A program made the translations under genes and the position numbers. 64,000 bases of DNA from Macrocystis pyrifera (lineage: Eukaryota > Sar > Phaeophyceae > Laminariales > Laminariaceae): the NCBI GenBank assembly GCA_031763025.1, contig JASSKH010000045.1, forward strand, positions 806,001 through 870,000. The letters run 5' to 3'. The first letter of the stretch is position 1; each line of letters starts with the position of its first letter. Under the pieces are notes generated by a model. The model ran no database searches, was not told the origin of the DNA, and saw only the letters and a list, made by a program, of their open reading frames with translations. Positions 22,517 to 34,334 of this stretch are shown here, piece after piece.

Positions 22517-23879
22517 TCAATATCTCATTGTCGGGTGCGAACACTACAACAATATTATCGATATTATTAATACAATACTATTAATAATATAATAACAATA
22601 ATATTAACAGTAAGAATAAAAGGAATGGGCTGAACTTTAAACAAAACTTGTTCCCCACAATAAAATAATAGGTACCCGCTGTATGCCAGGCAGTACGTAC
22701 GGCAATAGTTTCTTCATGGTCCAGCCAGGTTGCAAGCCGGGGCTCTTTTACTCTACGCATGCACAACTAAATTTTGCTCTACAGTTCCGCCAGCGACGTT
22801 GAAGATATATCCTGATTTAGCGTTGAACATTTCGACATCGGGTATTGCTGTCGTATATCGATACCGACGAAGGAAATAGCCTAGTCGATAGATGCGATCA
22901 CGACATGTGGTGCATCGAAGCTTTCGTTTAGCTATCTTTGGCTCCACAATTCCGCTGACGACGTTCAATATATATATTTAGTGTTGAGTATCGAATATCA
23001 GTTATCGGCATCGAGGTCGACACGACACCGATTTCACAAACAAAAAACACAAATCGAGGCATATACGATATTTGGTAGGTCGAAGCTTTCGTTCAGCACC
23101 GTGTATATCTGCTAAAAAAACAAGGGCCAAACACGTTCGACACGACATACAGCGATTTCGTGGCACAAGCACTCACTAGTTTTGCGAGTGCAAGAACTTG
23201 AGGCTCAATTTTTGGACAAAGAAAATAATAAACTCGCCCTTTTTTGTCGTATGATAAAAATCGTATGATAAAAATCGTAGATCAGGACAAACCCAACCCT
23301 GCCTTACATGTGAGTTCGAGCCTGGCCCAAACTAAGAAATAATGCATGCATTATCCCTCTTCTAAGACCGCAGTCTCTTTAGATCAGTTTTGGGGACAAA
23401 CTACTTAGAATTAGACTGCTTTTATGCCCAAAATGGGACTGCAGCCTTAAGCCAAAAGGGTTACTTCCATGTGTCGAAAACTTCGACACGATATGCAGCA
23501 CCACACTTCTGCGTACCGTAAAGAGATCTCTAGAAGAGCGTGCGACTGTTTTTATTGAAGGCTGGCCGTCAATAGCGTGCTATAACGAGGGGTAAAAGGG
23601 TGCTATTCATGAAATTCATAAATTCGAACGTTACATTTTTTCAAAAGACTCTAGTCCAGATCTTTCCGAAAACGCCTCCGATATTCGGTATTGGCCATGG
23701 CAACCTTCCCTTCCCTTCCCTTCCCTTAGACCTGGGGTAATCGAGGGCTGAAAAACACGATCACACCACCCCTTCGCAAACGTCAACGGTATTCACTCTT
23801 TAAGGTAGTCCTGACCCGTGCCGGGAAAAAAAAAAAAATGTTGATCGACGCGACCAAGTTCGGTTCCCCGACTGCGCGT

Positions 23880-23920
23880 AGTAGCGGCCACACGTGATCT
23901 CTCTCTCTCTCTCTCTGTGC
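23880..23920 (+). repeat. Short (CT)n tract
   Basis: CT dinucleotides (about 10 units). The 22.5-24.4 kb intron around it otherwise shows no gene, only AT-rich DNA and a short CCCTT run near 23705. Confidence 0.7.
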
Positions 23921-24488
23921 GTCCCTGTCCCGGTCGTGAAAAAAATCATTGTATTGCGGTCGATCCTATCATACGAAGTATTTATTCTTATTGCAACTCT
24001 TGGGGGTACCCTGGGAGTTAAAGTTACTATTAATAGTACTCAAAAACCAACCCAGTTCGTTTAACTTTTTTTACTATTGAATTCGAGGCTCTTAATCTTG
24101 CAGGAATTTTGCTGTTCGGCAAGCTGCTACGAATAATAAAGGCGCGGCGTATCGAAGACAATAGCCGCACGCGTTTGCTTCCTCTCCGCGCCACGTTGGT
24201 ATAACTGACTGTACACAGAAAAACACGATCAATGGGTGGGAAGACTCTCATACAGAATATCGAACGCGCCCATACATCGTGGGTGGGGGTGGAATTCATG
24301 TTTGTAATATTTTCCGTACGATAAAAAAAGCTGATACAAGAAACTGCAGGAGGGAAATCTGGCACGCGACCAGACCCGCCCCTCCGTCTCGAAAGGGATG
24401 CGTGGTCAATGGTCAAATGAGGCAAGCAACAAATGAGTACACTCCCCCTCTCCTCCCCCTCCAAACCCCCCGTCGTATAAACGCCAAC

Positions 24489-24620
24489 CTGAAGCATGCA
24501 TCGAGCCCTCTTGCGACCGAGCGTTCCCCTGATGATTCTCTGCAAACCCGTGGCGGCGAGATGCTTGGTTTTCATCCAGGTCAAGAACTTTCTCCGCTCC
24601 GTGGCTCCGCGGTAGGCCGC
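24489..24620 (-). CDS. Exon 14 with IQ motif (132 nt), IQ/WW gene
   Basis: Acceptor TGTGCATCAG and donor CTTCAG|GTTGGC, 44 codons in phase 0 at both ends. It contains the IQ-type motif LQRIIRGTLGRKRA after an aromatic, basic helix (RRKFLTWMKTKH). Confidence 0.8.
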
Positions 24621-24839
24621 CTGATGCACAATCGCGGCGCATACATGGACAAGTTGCAGGCAGGCTGATGCTAATATGCTGATGCTAATATGCTCGACAG
24701 TGGTGTATAATTTACCAGTAGACCGTACGATAGCACCCACGTTTTTTTTTAGTTTCGTACTCCATAATTCACCTGAATACCGACCTCGAGAATAATTGTA
24801 TGCTTTACGTAGGACCGTTATTATCGGAGAGCTCTAGTT

Positions 24840-25050
24840 CCAGAATGTTCAGAATTTCCAGGGGAGTTTTTTTCAAGCATTTTTTTTTATCTTTCAAATT
24901 TTCCTGATTTGTTTTCCAAATACGTGAAATTTAACTTTCCTGATATTTTGCCCTTCGTTAAATATCCTAACAAAAAAGAGACAGAACGCCTTCTCCGTAG
25001 TATATTGACATAAATTTACAAAATCTTCAACTTTTGGAAAAAATTACTCT
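24840..25050. repeat. AT-rich repeat, unit 1 of a tandem pair
   Basis: TTTCCTGATTTG, TAACTTTCCTGATATTTT and GACAGAACGCC occur here in the same order as in 25215-25440. Confidence 0.55.
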
Positions 25051-25214
25051 TCGATATTAGCGGCCCTTACAAGATCATGCTATTAATGCGATAGAGGTAT
25101 ATACGAACATACTGTAGCACCTAAAATTACCGAGGCTCCTCTCGGTTGAGGAGCTCTATCAACCGTTTAGTTTAGAAGATGTACCTGGTATGAGCTAAAG
25201 GGTTCCTCTTTTTC

Positions 25215-25440
25215 GGAGATTTATCTTCCCAAAATTTCCGTGTTTGTGTTCACGCAATTTTTCAATCTTCCAGGTTTTCCTGATTTTTTTTCTCAAATAT
25301 TTAAAAAATGTAACTTTCCTGATATTTTTCTTCAGCAATATTTTCACGAATTGTGACAGAACGCCTCCGTATCTTAATACGAATTTCCAAATGCTCCAAA
25401 CGTTAGAAATTCTGGAAAATAAACTCTCAGACAAAGGAAG
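25215..25440. repeat. AT-rich repeat, unit 2 of a tandem pair
   Basis: See unit 1 at 24840-25050; about 370 bp apart. The intron from 25.4 to 26.4 kb has no other recognisable feature. Confidence 0.55.
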
Positions 25441-26395
25441 ACTCTTATAAGCCCGTACAACAATCCATTCCGTGGGGCAAGGTATCTAACCACCAACACA
25501 GATGATGCCAATCTGTCCGGAAATATAACGATGTTGTTCAGAATGAAATAAATACACTAAAGCTCCTTACATTTCCGGACATTGTACTACAATCTTTTTA
25601 CTGATGAAACGAAATACGAGTATTTATTGAATTGCTGAACCTCGCGTCTGTGAACCCATCCAGAACCGCTCTGTACGGAAACAATAATGCCACTCTAATT
25701 TGAAGTCCTTTGACCCCGAAACGAGAATGAGCGGAGTCATGAGCAGGTTTTTTAAGGTAGCCCTTTTTGCTTCTGTACTGTGCTGACTGTACTGAAACAG
25801 ACATCTGAGTCAAAATTGAAGACACTTTCCTCCGCGAAACGGGTGTGTAGTCTTAACTAAACAGCCCACCGAGGGTTTTGACACTAGGGCGTCGTTTGCG
25901 CGACAGTCCAATTCGGTTGTGTTGCAAAACATGTTTAAAACCGACTATCTTGAGGAGTTGATTGGTGAAACAGGTGAACCTGAGGGCGCCATCCAATCAG
26001 AAGCTGCTCCGTTTGCTAGCCAACCCGCACAATTACCCAACCCAGGATTGCTTGCAGGGGGTTAAAACGTCATTCTTGTCAACCTTTTCCACATGACAAG
26101 TCGTTTTTTTCGTGGAATAGGATTGCCCTTAAATAGGAAACAGATTACAACAAACCCAACCCAACCAAAATCCTTCGCCAACTCTTTAATGAGCGTAGGC
26201 TAGGTATACAACGAATATTATTTAAAAAAAATCTAGGTACCGGTACAATTTATGGGATTTCCAATATAATGTGTGGGATTGGTTCTCAGCTGAAGAGCCC
26301 CCCGCCCGTCATCAGCAGAAAGGGCTATTAATACGTACGTACCCTTATTGCAGCACAAACTTATGATACAAACATGGTTGGAAAAAAAACCAAGC

Positions 26396-26640
26396 GATGA
26401 CGGGACAATAGCGGGACGACAGCCCTAAGTAACCCTAACCTAGAGGGACAACGACGGGACAATATCGGGACGATAACGGGTCAATAGCGGGACACTAGCG
26501 GCACAATAACCAACTAATAGCGGGACAACAACGAGACCATAGCGGAACGATAACGGGGCGATGTCCAGACCATAATAACGGGGGCAATACACAGCGAAGC
26601 AAATACGGAAATAACGAGACAATACTGCGGGACAGTCAAT
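26396..26640 (+). repeat. Degenerate minisatellite, unit about AGCGGGACAATA
   Basis: An 11-12-bp unit with many variants (GACGGGACAATA, ATCGGGACGATA, AGCGGAACGATA). It immediately follows exon 13 in the gene's orientation, within the intron. Confidence 0.7.
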
Positions 26641-26663
26641 GATGGCGCATGCCCGGCAGCAAC

Positions 26664-26767
26664 CTCACGCGCCTGCGCCTTGATGACGCTCCGCACAAGC
26701 CGACGAACGAAGGCCGTGACGAGCCTCCCCTGGTACCCTCGGTACACTCTCTGGATTGTTTCGCAGG
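26664..26767 (-). CDS. Exon 13 with IQ motif, IQ/WW gene
   Basis: Carries a textbook IQ motif, TIQRVYRGYQGR (IQxxxRGxxxR), followed by a basic helix. IQ motifs bind calmodulin-like proteins. The donor is CGTGAG|GTTGCT. The acceptor is ambiguous: TTGCAAAG at 26768 fits the phase of exon 12, whereas TCAATGCAG at 26788 has a better tract but needs a different upstream exon. The IQ motif makes the block itself credible. Confidence 0.6.
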
Positions 26768-27513
26768 CTTTGCAAGCGATCGCACATCTGCATTGAGTGA
26801 CGCACGTGGTCGCGTTGCGCGATTATTGAGTCACGCACGCGCACGCACAACGCGCGAGAGTTCATACGTGGGGAGGAGGAGGAGGAGGAGGAGGGGGTCG
26901 TCCAGAAAATAAAAAAATGAGATTTTTACATTGAAGCACACACGCTACGACAGATGGATATGTTCGCGCCGAGTACATACGTATAAACTAGCCCTGAGGG
27001 ACCGCCAGGCCGCTATTAATAGGGGAAGGGAGGAAGAAGCCGGAGGAATGCGACCAATGACCTGGGGATGGAACGTTGATGAGGAGTAGGACATACTATA
27101 CCGGTAGCTAAAATGAAATGATGTGGGGAATGGAATTTGGGAAACGACTGGCAGAGAAGTGTATGAGGGATGCACTGATTCACGGAAGGATATTCGGTTT
27201 ATAAAGGAACGGCATCTACGCTATTTTGTCCGAAGGCAAGCATAGTAATAATAAGATGGAAGTGTGGTGAGCTTTGGCTTTTCTTTTTTCCTTGTACCCG
27301 TCTGCCGAAACATAAAAAAAAGTGAAAAAAACAACAACAACGAAAATACCATAAAACGACGCGTGCCATGATACGGTAGGGGTACGCAGCACTTTTGGCC
27401 TTGGAGGGCAAACGCTTCCGACTGACGGGGCTCTTCTCTTCTCTTGTCTTGTCTTGAACTGAGGAACAAGCCCCTAAGGCAATGACGCAATCCTTATCGC
27501 TGACCCTAACACC

Positions 27514-27624
27514 TATTACGGGCGACCATATTAAAATAGGACATACGGTATACACAAAAACCTGTATATTTCCCCTTTTTTTACCAACAATATTTGGTCC
27601 TGTTTACTATGGTCCGACGTAATA
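27514..27624 (+). mobile_element. TA-target MITE, copy 9
   Basis: More diverged (TTACGGGCGACC at left, GGTCCGACGTAA at right). Confidence 0.85.
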
Positions 27625-27816
27625 GCTGAGCCGCAGCGATTCTCCATGGTGCCAACGACTAAACGATCAGGTGTTTACCCCCCTCCTTCATGCCACAGTA
27701 TGATACAAGAGCCTGACACAGCCCTTGACCCCTTCTTCATCCGTACGTGGGTGTGGAGCGTGGAGCCCTTTCTGAAAGCTCGTAAATACGTACCGCGTAT
27801 ATCATCATAAAAATAA

Positions 27817-28685
27817 CACACCGGATAACGTAACACTCGGATAACACTTATCTACGTTATGGGGCCTAACACAGGAAGGTGGTAACGTACCAACATAGTG
27901 TCAGCACTGGAGGAGCGATCACGGTGACGCGGTAGCACAACGTTAACTAGAAACCCACGAACGTGCACACGCTTTAACGTTACGCTGCTGCTCGCTCTCG
28001 TCCTCCCCTGGCACAGTAACATTATGTTACGCGCCGTGATCAGTCCTTAAACTAACACTGTAACACAGTGTTAGGTTTTGACCAAACACATACGTTATCA
28101 CTCTAACATGCCCAGATCGATATCCGCATATATACTAACGCGATAACATAAAGTTACTGTCGACGCAGCGTTAGACATAACACACTATTAATACCATAGT
28201 GTTACCCTCAGCGGGAGTGTTATACATAACACCCTAGCATAACATTAGGCTCTACTAACACCTAACATTGTGAAACAAATAACACACTAACGTAACAAAA
28301 CGCAGTGACCAGCACTACTAACACTACGTTATCTCGACCCCTCATCTAATTGCCTTAAGGTCGGATAACGTAACACTTAACGTACGTTAGATACGTTACA
28401 GTCTTAGCCGGCCCATACGTAACATTATGTTATTACGGGGGCCCATAGTTAATAGGACCTATGGTATACATAAAAGCATATATATTTACCTACATCTACT
28501 AACAATATTTGGTCCTATTTACTATGGTCCCCCGCAATAGGATGTTAGCCTAAATGCGGAAGTCTCTGTAATATTATGTTACGGTGTTACCGTCAGTATC
28601 TAGATCTGACGGTAACTTTGCGTTACCGTGTTACCATAAAAGTCAATCCGTGTCTAACATCACGTTACTGAGTTTCCGTTGGTAT
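27817..28685. mobile_element. Truncated copy of the hAT-like palindrome-rich element
   Basis: Collinear with 1112 to about 1880 of the intact element, starting at its left terminus (CACACCGGATAACGTAACAC, lacking two bases of the inverted repeat) and stopping near 28685 with no right terminus. Interrupted by MITE copy 10. Confidence 0.85.
28431..28539 (+). mobile_element. TA-target MITE, copy 10, nested in the truncated hAT-like element
   Basis: Interrupts the sequence ATGTTAGGATGTTAGCC, which is continuous in the intact element at about 1730-1748. The comparison shows insertion at a TA with its duplication. Confidence 0.95.
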
Positions 28686-28750
28686 TTTTAAGTATAACTA
28701 GCCAAAAAACATCTCTCAGCTGTGAGATAGAGGATTTCGCCGAACCTCAC

Positions 28751-28793
28751 CTTTGAACGCCGTGCGCGATGTTTCGATCGCGTGCACTAGGGC
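28751..28793 (-). CDS. Exon 12 (43 nt), tentative, IQ/WW gene
   Basis: Short block ALVHAIETSRTAFK after a pyrimidine-rich acceptor (TTATCCTGCATGAG) and before a good donor AAAG|GTGAGG. It bridges phase 0 to the phase needed by the shorter form of exon 13. Its peptide would run straight into the IQ motif there. Confidence 0.4.
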
Positions 28794-29004
28794 CTCATGC
28801 AGGATAAATAAATACATACATATACATACAACACTTGTTGAGGGCGATTAATGTATGCATCAGTTAAAATGTATTCATCGCGGCGGCGGAAACGTTTAGG
28901 GAGATAGAAGCGTTCCTCCGTAAACACGTACCAGGTATAAACATTATCGCCTGAAAAAAAAAAAAGTAGTAGAACGTTTTATGACCCCTTTCACCCCCAC
29001 GTCT

Positions 29005-29135
29005 GCCTGATTACTAGTGAAAACCCGACGTGCTCCGTCCCGGCATTGTAGGGATGCGAGCGTCTACGGTCATATGACTACGGCCATGCACGATAATGAG
29101 TACACCCTCCCCTCCGATCGCTATCCCAGGAGATA
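29005..29135 (+). repeat. G/C-homopolymer repeat family, partial copy
   Basis: GAAAACCCGACGTGCTCCGT and GGCATTGTAGGGATGCGAG shared with the other copies. Confidence 0.55.
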
Positions 29136-29318
29136 CATGGTGGCCACAGGCGGCCAAACAGGAAGGGGGGTAAGATTAGCAAAACGTTTCAATGTAATAT
29201 ATGGAAACAGCGTGTTGAGCGCTCAAATGTTGGAGGTATCTCTATTAGGAGTAGGGGGGAACTCCGTCTCGAAAGGGATGTCAATGGGCAAACGACCTAA
29301 GGCAAGAAACAAATGAGT

Positions 29319-29340
29319 AACCCCCCCCCCCCCCCCCCCC
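29319..29340 (+). repeat. Homopolymer C run
   Basis: About 22 C residues after AAACAAATGAGTAA. Confidence 0.85.
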
Positions 29341-29779
29341 TTACTTCCCTCGTTTAAACCCTCCGACGCCAGACCTTAAAATATCATAGTGGCAGAAATT
29401 GCAGGGAACATTCCTCCGTGCAAAGCGGTAACGCCTGAAAAAACTAAATATGCTGGCCCTATTTTTATTACCTCCACCCCCCCCCCCCCCCCCCCTCATA
29501 TATATATATATTATATATGGGTTGGGTTGGCGTCGGTTGGCAACGACACTGTAAAACATGCCGCTCACTACGTGAGCTAGACATCCAGGGTACCGTTTTT
29601 TTTTTTTTTTGGCGGTCGCCCACGGCTGGTCGTCTAGTTATAGATCATTTGTGCGAAGTAAAGAACCTTTACTATGCACAAGGGAATTGATCGTATCACG
29701 TAGTGTTCAAGGTACGGCACCCAAGAGGCAGTTACATAGTACTCCCATTGCTGTCTCTGGAAGTGGCCACACCGGAAAT

Positions 29780-30116
29780 TAAACTAGCTCATTGAAGCTG
29801 TCATCCATATGCAAGTCCGCCTCACAAGCGGTTCTTAGTAGGATGCAGCTCACCCTTCATGCGACTCGCCCAACACCTCACGGCGCTTCGCGCTTGGTGC
29901 AAACAATGTCTGCCTGGTCGGTGAAAACCCGACATGCTCCGTCCCGGCATTGTAGGGATGCGAGGGTCTATGGTCATACGACTACGGCCATGCATGAGAT
30001 CGAGTACATCTCTCCTATCGAGTACACCCCCCCCCCCTTGTCCAATGTCGGTGCTCTCCGTCTCCAAAGGGACGTGTGGCCAATGGACAAATGACTAAGG
30101 CAAGAAACAAATGAGT

Positions 30117-30153
<37 letters not shown>
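29780..30153 (+). repeat. G/C-homopolymer repeat family, most complete copy
   Basis: Runs from the ACAAGCGGTTCTTAGTAGG block through CGGTGAAAACCCGACATGC to AAGAAACAAATGAGTAC and ends in a run of about 36 C (30118-30153). The long C run is also a likely place for assembly error. Confidence 0.6.
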
Positions 30154-30154
<1 letters not shown>

Positions 30155-30407
30155 TCGTCTAATACACCTGATATTAGTGAGAGTGCGATCGCTCTCCTAG
30201 GAGATAGATGGTGGCCACAATAGGCGAAACAGGTACGGGATAGATAAGATGAGCAAAAAGTTGTTAATGTAACATATGGGGAAAACGTAATGAGCGCCCA
30301 ACTGTTGGAGGTGTGTCTCCATCAGGAGCACGATCGGTGCTCCGTCTCGACAAGGAAGCGTGGTCAGTGGTCAAATTTCTGCGTCAAGAAACAAATTAGC
30401 ATGCCCC

Positions 30408-30464
30408 CCCCCCCCGCCCCCCCCCCCCCCCCCCCCCCCCCCCCGCCCCCCCCCCCCCCCCCCC
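30408..30464 (+). repeat. Near-homopolymer C run
   Basis: About 57 bases almost entirely C with two G interruptions, following CAAGAAACAAATTAGCATG; a diverged end of the same family. Confidence 0.85.
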
Positions 30465-30542
30465 TTGCCTCTGGATGGCTCGAAAGGCGGAAGAGCTGTT
30501 TCCTCTGAAGAATCTCCCCCCTATGCTCATCATGAGCCTTAC

Positions 30543-30624
30543 GCAGTGTTTCCTTCTCCTCACCAAGCGTTTCCACATCTCCATCCTCACCAGCACTGTC
30601 CTGCGGTTGGTGTTGCTAAGGAAT
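30543..30624 (-). CDS. Exon 11 (82 nt), IQ/WW gene
   Basis: Acceptor GATGCCAG and donor CACTGC|GTAAGG. It encodes 27 residues, basic (MEMWKRLVRRRKHC). Two further GTGAGG donors inside the block would give shorter in-phase versions. It lies 80 bases from a run of more than 30 C residues in the downstream intron. Confidence 0.6.
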
Positions 30625-30876
30625 CTGGCATCATTTTTGGTTGGAACGAGAGGGGAACGGGGACGAAATGGGGACGGAACGGGGTGAGGGCGGGGGCGAG
30701 GGCCGCGACGGGAAAGGATGACAAGCGCTTCGTTGTTTTTCGCGTCCAAATACGTGCCACCTGGTCTATTTTCGAGACAATTTGAAAGATATTTCAGCCG
30801 TGAGATCGAGATTTTCGTCGATAAGATCATGTTCGCAGAAATGTGTGTGTCATATTTGATCGCGAGCACTATTAAC

Positions 30877-30957
30877 CCCCGTACGTGCTGGGTTTGCATG
30901 TCGTCCAGGTACATTTGTATGGCCACCCGCTCCTTACGATTTTTACGGTAATGATCC
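30877..30957 (-). CDS. Exon 10 (81 nt; 3' end uncertain), IQ/WW gene
   Basis: Acceptor CTACACAG and basic helical content (DHYRKNRKERVAIQMYLDDM). Two donors are possible: CAGCAC|GTACGG at 30885 looks better as a splice site, but GGGG|GTTAAT at 30877 gives the phase that exon 11 needs. If the first is used there must be another exon in between. Confidence 0.5.
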
Positions 30958-31139
30958 CTGTGTAGTTCGCCAGCCAACAATACTGGCACTATGGCGGCAC
31001 GCTGCCACACCGGTTAACCCCACTTTCGTCAAGCGACGTCGTAGGCACTATATGTAGCGGGCAGCCGGCACTATCTACTCAACCGGCATAGGCACTATAG
31101 AGGGACCATACCACTACTGTAATACACTGTATTAGAGTT

Positions 31140-31450
31140 GGGGGCAGGGTGAGCAGTGGGGGGGGGGAGGAGGATACTCAATGTTACGCAAGACCGTGGT
31201 CGTCTGACCATAGACCCTCTCATCCCCACAATGCCGGGACGGAGCACGTCGAGTTTTCACCGACCAAGCACAGACATTGCTTGCACCGAGCGCGACGCGT
31301 CGTGACGTCTTCGGCGAGTCGCACGAAGGGTGAGCTGCATGTTACCAAGAACCGCTTGTGAGGCGGCGTTCTTGCATATGGAGTGACGGCATCGTTTTTT
31401 TTTTTCCCTTCTGGTGTGGTCACTTCTAGAGACAGCAATGGGTATACTGT
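31140..31450 (-). repeat. G/C-homopolymer repeat family, copy
   Basis: Shares ACCGACCAAGCACAGACATT and ACCAAGAACCGCTTGTGAGG with the others; starts at a G run. Confidence 0.55.
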
Positions 31451-32822
31451 GTATACTATGTAGCCCGGGGGGGGGGGGGGGGGGGGGAGGGGAGGGCGTG
31501 CTCCCTCTCTCGAAACGCTACTACGAAAAGAAAGGCAAGCATTTCATTAAGATGAAAAGAATCGGACGAGAGGGGTGTTTGCGGAACTCACGAACAAGGA
31601 CACAAGTCTCTGAGCGAGGATCGTTCATTCCTCATTCCTGAGGGACGTAAAAAAAAAATCGCGATTGGTGACAAGAAAAAAAATCACGGTTTCCACCACC
31701 TGAAGTTAAAGCACACCTCTTCCAAAAACAGAAAAAAACGGAAGCATGCTACGGTGGTGGCGGCGAGCACCAGCATTTTTCTGAGTCTCTCCCCCCCTGA
31801 GGAGCTCCATACTATTAGCAAGTCACGAATAACTGATTTTTGAGAAAATGTGCGGCCTAATAATTAGCTCTTAAGATGAGCAATTCCAATCACTGCCTTC
31901 GTAGATGCTGACGAAAATCGTTGTGCAACACGAATGGGATACCGAGTACCAATCGGTCCCGACATACGTAAGGATCGTTTTTTTTATTTCTACGAGGTGA
32001 TGCCAGGTGACGCTCTGTGTAACGTAGAAAGAAGCGCATCAGTCGTTTTCTGAGGTTCCTGACTTGACCATAGGATACGAGCTCTATACCCCACCCCGAC
32101 AACCCGATGCAATCTCATGTCCTACAGTAGGAGCAACAAACATCGTATCGCAAAAAAAAAATGATATCCGGACGGTTTTGGGTTAAGAAGCCTCCCCCCG
32201 TCAGTCAGAAAATATTTGTATAGAAACAGTGCCACCCTTTTCGTATCACGTGTCAAGCATTTCATTAAAACGGCCTTAATGATTTGGGACCGAGTGGTAC
32301 TGTGGTTGATCAGTTGAGGAGCAGCCGAGAATAATTCAGCCACGAAAGTGCTACACGTGTCTTACCCGTAAGACATGCAGCATGCTTGCCTCATCGAGTT
32401 TTTTTTTTTCTCGTTTTTTTCTTGTTTTTTTTAGTGTCATGTCACGAACGCCAACCCTGGCTTGAAAAACAGACTACTTACTGGTTCGAATTTTTCTGTT
32501 TTTGTCATCGCGTTTGCGATTTTTGGCACTCACGCTCCTGGATGGCGAATCGAAAAATGTTAGCGCTAAGGATACTAATAACAATAATAACACTAGTAAT
32601 AACAACAATAATACTATTGATAATAACAGCAACGACAATACTAACAATCAAGTCTGATTGATAGTATCTTCCATGGCTGAAGTCATTGGATTATATATTC
32701 CGTTCGGTACACACTTATTATATATATGTGGGTGGTATGATTGGATGGTATGATTGGAACAAGCGCTACACAGCAGTGTTAGGTGGCGAAGGGAACACCA
32801 ATAATTGCGATCAAATACTTAC

Positions 32823-33016
32823 ACGGAGATTGCAACGTCGTTCCTTTTATCTCTGCGCTTCCTCTTGACCAGCGCCAGCAGGAGCGGGTCAAAAAATGCC
32901 TCCTCGATGGCGTACGTCCACGTCCCCCGATCCCGCAGGCCGAAACGCCTCGCAGGCCTCAACATGTCTTTCAGCGGTCGCTTCCTTAGCATCAACGTCA
33001 GCAGCCTCATGTTCAC
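32823..33016 (-). CDS. Exon 9 (194 nt), IQ/WW gene
   Basis: Acceptor AATGAAAAG and donor CCGT|GTAAGT. It encodes 64 residues, strongly basic (LMLRKRPLKDML, ALVKRKRRDKRN). It ends with GT, which with the first G of exon 10 gives Val. The match of a consensus donor and a split codon makes this one of the best-supported joints. Confidence 0.75.
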
Positions 33017-33189
33017 CTTTTCATTTAAATGGGACACATGGGACACAGCAGTGTGCCGTTGCACGCGGGGTCAATCGAAACGTGGAGGGCGAATCGACCA
33101 GCAGGAAAGTTCAAAAGTTCACTCATCGAACAGACCACACAGATCCCCGCTTCCCGATCTAAATCTTTTAGGGAAGATAATGTCCCAAT

Positions 33190-33320
33190 GTTTATGATCT
33201 AGCCCATGTTGCCGGGTGTGAAAAATCGTGTAATCTGCACGATTTAGATCATGTCGTAGGGTCGGAAAACCGTGGAACCCGGGTTATATACTGCTGTGCT
33301 GTACAGATGCCGTACAACAT
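33190..33320. repeat. GATC-rich dispersed repeat
   Basis: Two adjacent CATGTTGCCGGGTG / ATCTGCACGATTTAGATC blocks. Confidence 0.4.
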
Positions 33321-33324
33321 TTCA

Positions 33325-33433
33325 TAACGGTAGGGTCCATAGTTAACAGGACCAAATATTGTTAGTAAAAATACCTAAATATATAGGTTTTTATGTATGC
33401 CATAGGTCCTGTTAACTATAGACCCCCGTAATA
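33325..33433 (-). mobile_element. TA-target MITE, copy 11 (inverted)
   Basis: Left end altered (TAACGGTAGGGTCC), remainder typical. Confidence 0.85.
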
Positions 33434-33551
33434 GGACATTCATCATCTAGATGGTCTACGAGAGTATATACAGTAGTTCTTAAGCCGTGAGCCCTTACGA
33501 TGTACTGCATTACGGTACCAGGGTGGATATTCAGCGTTCTGCTCGTCTCAC

Positions 33552-33687
33552 TTGCAAGGGCTTGCGGGAGGTTTCTTCTGGTCTCGCCTCCGCCGCTGCG
33601 GCCAGGCGTCCGGCCTCTGCGTCCTCCGAAGCCACCGCCTTCCACGCATCGTCGAAAACCTTGCTCAGCTCATCCAGTTTTTCAAAT
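33552..33687 (-). CDS. Exon 8 (136 nt), IQ/WW gene
   Basis: Acceptor GGCGGCATAG and donor TTGCAA|GTGAGA. It encodes 45 residues, amphipathic helix then an Ala/Glu-rich tail (FEKLDELSKVFDDAWKAVAS). Phase agrees on both sides. Confidence 0.75.
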
Positions 33688-33892
33688 CTATGCCGCCACC
33701 GGCCAAGAGAGAGAACAGCAAACACAACTTTTGTTTCGATGGTTGGTGCTCTTAGTTTCCCTTGGTGTACTGATATTCATCTATCTGGAGACGTTTGAAT
33801 GTATGGGTGATCAACGTTGAAGCTCATGCTACCTGCACATTATTGGATGACAAATGAGATAACCACGGGTGTTCACGGGTCGCCTCAAACCT

Positions 33893-33992
33893 CGCGGGTC
33901 AGGTCGGGTCGGGTCGGATCGGGTAAAGGTAAGGGTAAAGGTAAGGGTAAGGGTGACCCGACCCGACCCGACCCGACCCGACCCGACCCGAC
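33893..33992. repeat. Foldback of (GGGTC)n - (GGGTAA)n - (GACCC)n
   Basis: GGGTCGGGTC units, then GGTAAGGGTAAAGG, then GACCCGACCC units. The outer arms are exact inverted repeats of one another and could form a hairpin of about 20-30 bp. Confidence 0.8.
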
Positions 33993-34334
33993 TCGATTCG
34001 TGAGCTTTCATAACCTTCTTGCCAATAATAACGTGCGGGTCGGGTCATGACCCGTGAAAAGCCCCGTAAAATAACCATAACTTATTCACTAACTGTACTC
34101 GAGTAGGTACACGAAGTACGAGGTGTATCGATACTTGACTATCGGTACATGCTCCCTTGAAAAAACAAGAAGCATGGCTCTAGACGCGCTGTATCACACA
34201 GGGGTTGTGTTCCCTCTCGCACATCGCTCAAACCTACTTGAGACATACATGACGCTTTCTTTGCCCGGAAAAACTTGGACGCCTTCGGTATGAATATGCT
34301 AGTTTTTTCTTTTTCGAAAACCTTTCACACGACG

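Noticed and set aside
30364-30470. Gly-rich and Pro-rich frames around 30.4 kb
   Set aside because: Translations of the near-homopolymer C run.
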